A stretch of DNA of 42,470 nt from Bacteroidota bacterium (GTDB lineage Bacteria > Bacteroidota > Ignavibacteria > SZUA-365). Made by a program: the position numbers and the translations under genes. Below, in pieces: positions 40,735-42,470 of the stretch (position 1 is the stretch's first letter; the number at the start of each line of letters is the position of its first letter). The notes under the pieces were generated by a model that saw nothing but the letters and a program-made list of their open reading frames with translations, ran no database searches and was not told the DNA's origin. The stretch spans positions 1-42,470 of the forward strand of contig JACZJN010000058.1 of the NCBI GenBank assembly GCA_014860565.1, read 5' to 3'.

Positions 40735-42470
40735 TCAATGGTTTCTATCAGAATTTGAACTGTTCGGCAATAGAAACGTCCTTCGGGGAGCCCGTTGTCG
40801 AAAAGCAGGTTCGACTCCCCGACGCCTTCCGAGCGCATTGCGCCGGCAGGGATCTCGCGCTGCAGCTGTTCACGCACAGCGGACGCGCGACGCTCCGACA
40901 GACGCTGGTTGTAGCTGTCGTCTCCCATCGCATCGGTGTAGCCGCGGATCACCATCGTGGATTGTTCACGCAGCCGCGTCGCGGCATGTGAGAGTATCGC
41001 GGTGTTGCGCTCGCCGAGTTCGAAGCGATCGAAGTCAAAAAGGATCAAACTGATTTTTTCGAGTGTGCGCCCGGGCAGCTTCTCTACATTTTTTCTATCC
41101 AGGGTCAGCACCTGCACTGGAATGACCTGTGGCTGCGTCGTGAGCTCGTTCCCCTGCGCGTCCTTCGCATACAGCGTAAATCGTAGCGTATCCTCGCCCG
41201 GCAGATTTCCCTGCAGGTCCCGCCAGTTCCAGAGGATGGAATCCGGGTACGTCGTATAGCCATCCGAATCGCGGAGGATGCGATTTCCCTGCTTCACTTC
41301 GAACATCCAGCGTTGAAGCCCCGCATCCGCGGTGATGGAAGGAAAGAATCGCACGTCGGGGGGCGAAAGCATTTTCTCGATCTTGCTGGTCTCGATCGGT
41401 GCAAGCAGATCGGCGTCCGGGGAATCGATTTCCACGCGGCGGTTCTCGGCGCGTCCCTCGGCGGAACGGCTGGTCGATGCCGCGGCAGGCAATCCCCGCG
41501 ACACCACCTTGATCCGGGCCGCATCGATGCCCCAGATGTCCGTGAGATAGGTCCCCACGCTGCGTGCGCGCGCTTCTGCGACCGTTGCGGCCTCCGAACC
41601 GTCCGTGGTGCCGGTCAGTGTTATGGTGGCCGCAGGACGCTGCTGCATGCGCAGAGCGATGATGTTGAGCAGCTGATGGTAGCGCTCGATCGTGCCGTCC
41701 GGCAGTGCGTCGAGACGGAACGTTTGTGCCTGCTCCGCGCTGAGAAGATTGTACCTGCGTGGAATGTCGTTCGCGTTTTCCTCGAAGAACACGTAGTTGA
41801 GCAGCGGTACGGTCTCGCGTGTCACAAGTTCTTCGATCTGCAGTCCGCGATGCCCCGTCATGCCGCGAAGGACGCTGAAATCGAGCACATCGGCAGTGAC
41901 GCTGGCCTCGAGCGCGGCGTCTTCATGTTCCTTGGTGAGAAGGAAATCGTGGCTGATTTCTCCGTATGCCTGGTTGTTGACGAGATCGAAGCGCTTGCTC
42001 TCGGGAAGATAGACGCCGGAACGGACGTCAACCTCGTACACCGCCCCTGCGGGCAGCACAATGACATACTCGCCGGAATAGGCATTGCTGTTGTGCGTGC
42101 TGATGGTTTCGCCGGTCGAAGCATCCCGGAGCGTCAATGTCGCGGATAGAGGAGTGCGTGTTTTCTTGTCGCGGACGGTACCGCTGAGCACGAGCACCGC
42201 GCCGGGCGGAAAGGGATTGGGTTCCGCGCGGTAAATATCGTATCCGCCGAACCCGCCCTCGCGCCGTGAGGAAAAGTACACGGTGCGTCCCTCGGCGGCG
42301 AGCGCAAAAAATTCGTCGTTGTTTTCGGAGTTCAGCGGACGCCCGACATTCGTCGGTGTCGACCACAGCTCGCCAAGTTTTCTGCTGACGAACATGTCTG
42401 TCCCGCCCAGCCCCGGGTGTCCGTCCGAAGCGAAATAGAGCGTCTGGCCGTCGGATGCGATGAACGGAGA
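40731..42470 (-). CDS. PD40-OmpA family protein with two OmpA-like domains (5' end outside window)
   Basis: The frame is open to the right edge; 579 residues are visible and the N-terminus with its signal is missing. Starting at 42470, PD40 propeller repeats are seen (SDGQTLYFASDGHPGLGGTD; EGRTVYFSSRREGGFGGYDI). A carboxypeptidase-regulatory-like fold follows (about 42190-41920: LSGTVRDKKTRTPLSATLTL). Next is an OmpA-like domain (about 41795-41420) with ITLTGTTDGSEAATVAEARA, VVSRGLPA and AENRRVEIDS. After a linker with a beta domain comes a standard OmpA domain (about 41060-40735: ILFDFDRFELGERN, IRGYTDAMGDDSYNQRLSER). Proteins of this layout bind peptidoglycan under the outer membrane. The second OmpA-like copy is unusual. 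Confidence 0.88.
   Translation of the reverse strand, partial: SPFIASDGQTLYFASDGHPGLGGTDMFVSRKLGELWSTPTNVGRPLNSENNDEFFALAAEGRTVYFSSRREGGFGGYDIYRAEPNPFPPGAVLVLSGTVRDKKTRTPLSATLTLRDASTGETISTHNSNAYSGEYVIVLPAGAVYEVDVRSGVYLPESKRFDLVNNQAYGEISHDFLLTKEHEDAALEASVTADVLDFSVLRGMTGHRGLQIEELVTRETVPLLNYVFFEENANDIPRRYNLLSAEQAQTFRLDALPDGTIERYHQLLNIIALRMQQRPAATITLTGTTDGSEAATVAEARARSVGTYLTDIWGIDAARIKVVSRGLPAAASTSRSAEGRAENRRVEIDSPDADLLAPIETSKIEKMLSPPDVRFFPSITADAGLQRWMFEVKQGNRILRDSDGYTTYPDSILWNWRDLQGNLPGEDTLRFTLYAKDAQGNELTTQPQVIPVQVLTLDRKNVEKLPGRTLEKISLILFDFDRFELGERNTAILSHAATRLREQSTMVIRGYTDAMGDDSYNQRLSERRASAVREQLQREIPAGAMRSEGVGESNLLFDNGLPEGRFYCRTVQILIETIE

Overview
The window looks like a chromosomal segment of a GC-rich (roughly 60% by eye) Gram-negative member of the FCB / Bacteroidota-Ignavibacteriota lineage. 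The main evidence is four secreted proteins ending in a type IX secretion (T9SS) sorting domain, one with the hallmark NYPNPFNP motif. Supporting signs are outer-membrane barrels with thrombospondin type 3 repeats and OmpA domains, PD40-OmpA proteins, and promoters that look like TTGG-N16/17-TATxTT. The exact phylum is an inference. There is no phage, IS element, CRISPR array or rRNA; one tRNA-Glu(CUC) is present.

Layout. (1) 1-6485, minus strand: six tightly packed genes reading SUMF1-fold lipoprotein > CotH kinase-like (T9SS) > arylsulfotransferase-like (T9SS) > HlyD-like periplasmic adaptor > VTC-domain protein > DUF4956 membrane protein (runs off the left edge). This is the best candidate for an undescribed cell-surface modification system. 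(2) 6781-9843, plus: a T9SS beta-propeller protein with duplicated InlB-like repeats, divergent from the cluster. (3) 9860-13758, minus: two paralogous barrel-TSP3 proteins, only one with an OmpA domain. (4) 13847-16742, minus: TrmH-type RNA methylase, an unusual CX4CH lipoprotein, a 5'-nucleotidase, and tRNA-Glu with its own promoter and terminator.

(5) 16936-24968, plus: orphan NarL/LuxR response regulator, an ABC exporter pair plus a GT-C-like membrane protein, cold-shock protein, pgsA-pgpA (phosphatidylglycerol synthesis), an outer-membrane protein, ispE and a DUF423 protein. (6) 25011-26030 plus, then 26081-30234 minus: a propeller-like lipoprotein, then a coupled pair of a multi-TM HELVH metalloprotease-like protein and a GT39 glycosyltransferase. 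(7) 30387-32168, plus: plsY and gpsA, separated by a terminator-like hairpin. (8) 32186-39789, plus: a 1709-residue Ser/Thr kinase-AAA-TPR-GAF-sigma54 activator fusion, followed by a T9SS protein whose upstream region holds a well-spaced sigma54-type -24/-12 sequence. (9) 39790-40071: a repeat island with a terminator, hexamer repeats, a perfect 34-bp palindrome, a CCCAAA array and a 7-bp array. (10) 40072-42470, minus: an LppM-like lipoprotein and a PD40-OmpA protein with two OmpA-like domains (runs off the right edge).

Functionally the window is dominated by the cell envelope: phospholipid synthesis (gpsA, plsY, pgsA, pgpA), secreted and outer-membrane proteins, glycosyl transfer, and one very large regulator that may control its neighbour. 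All calls come from reading the translated sequence; no database search was run. No gene-free stretch exceeds 300 bases. The longest are 6486-6780 and 39790-40071, both described below.
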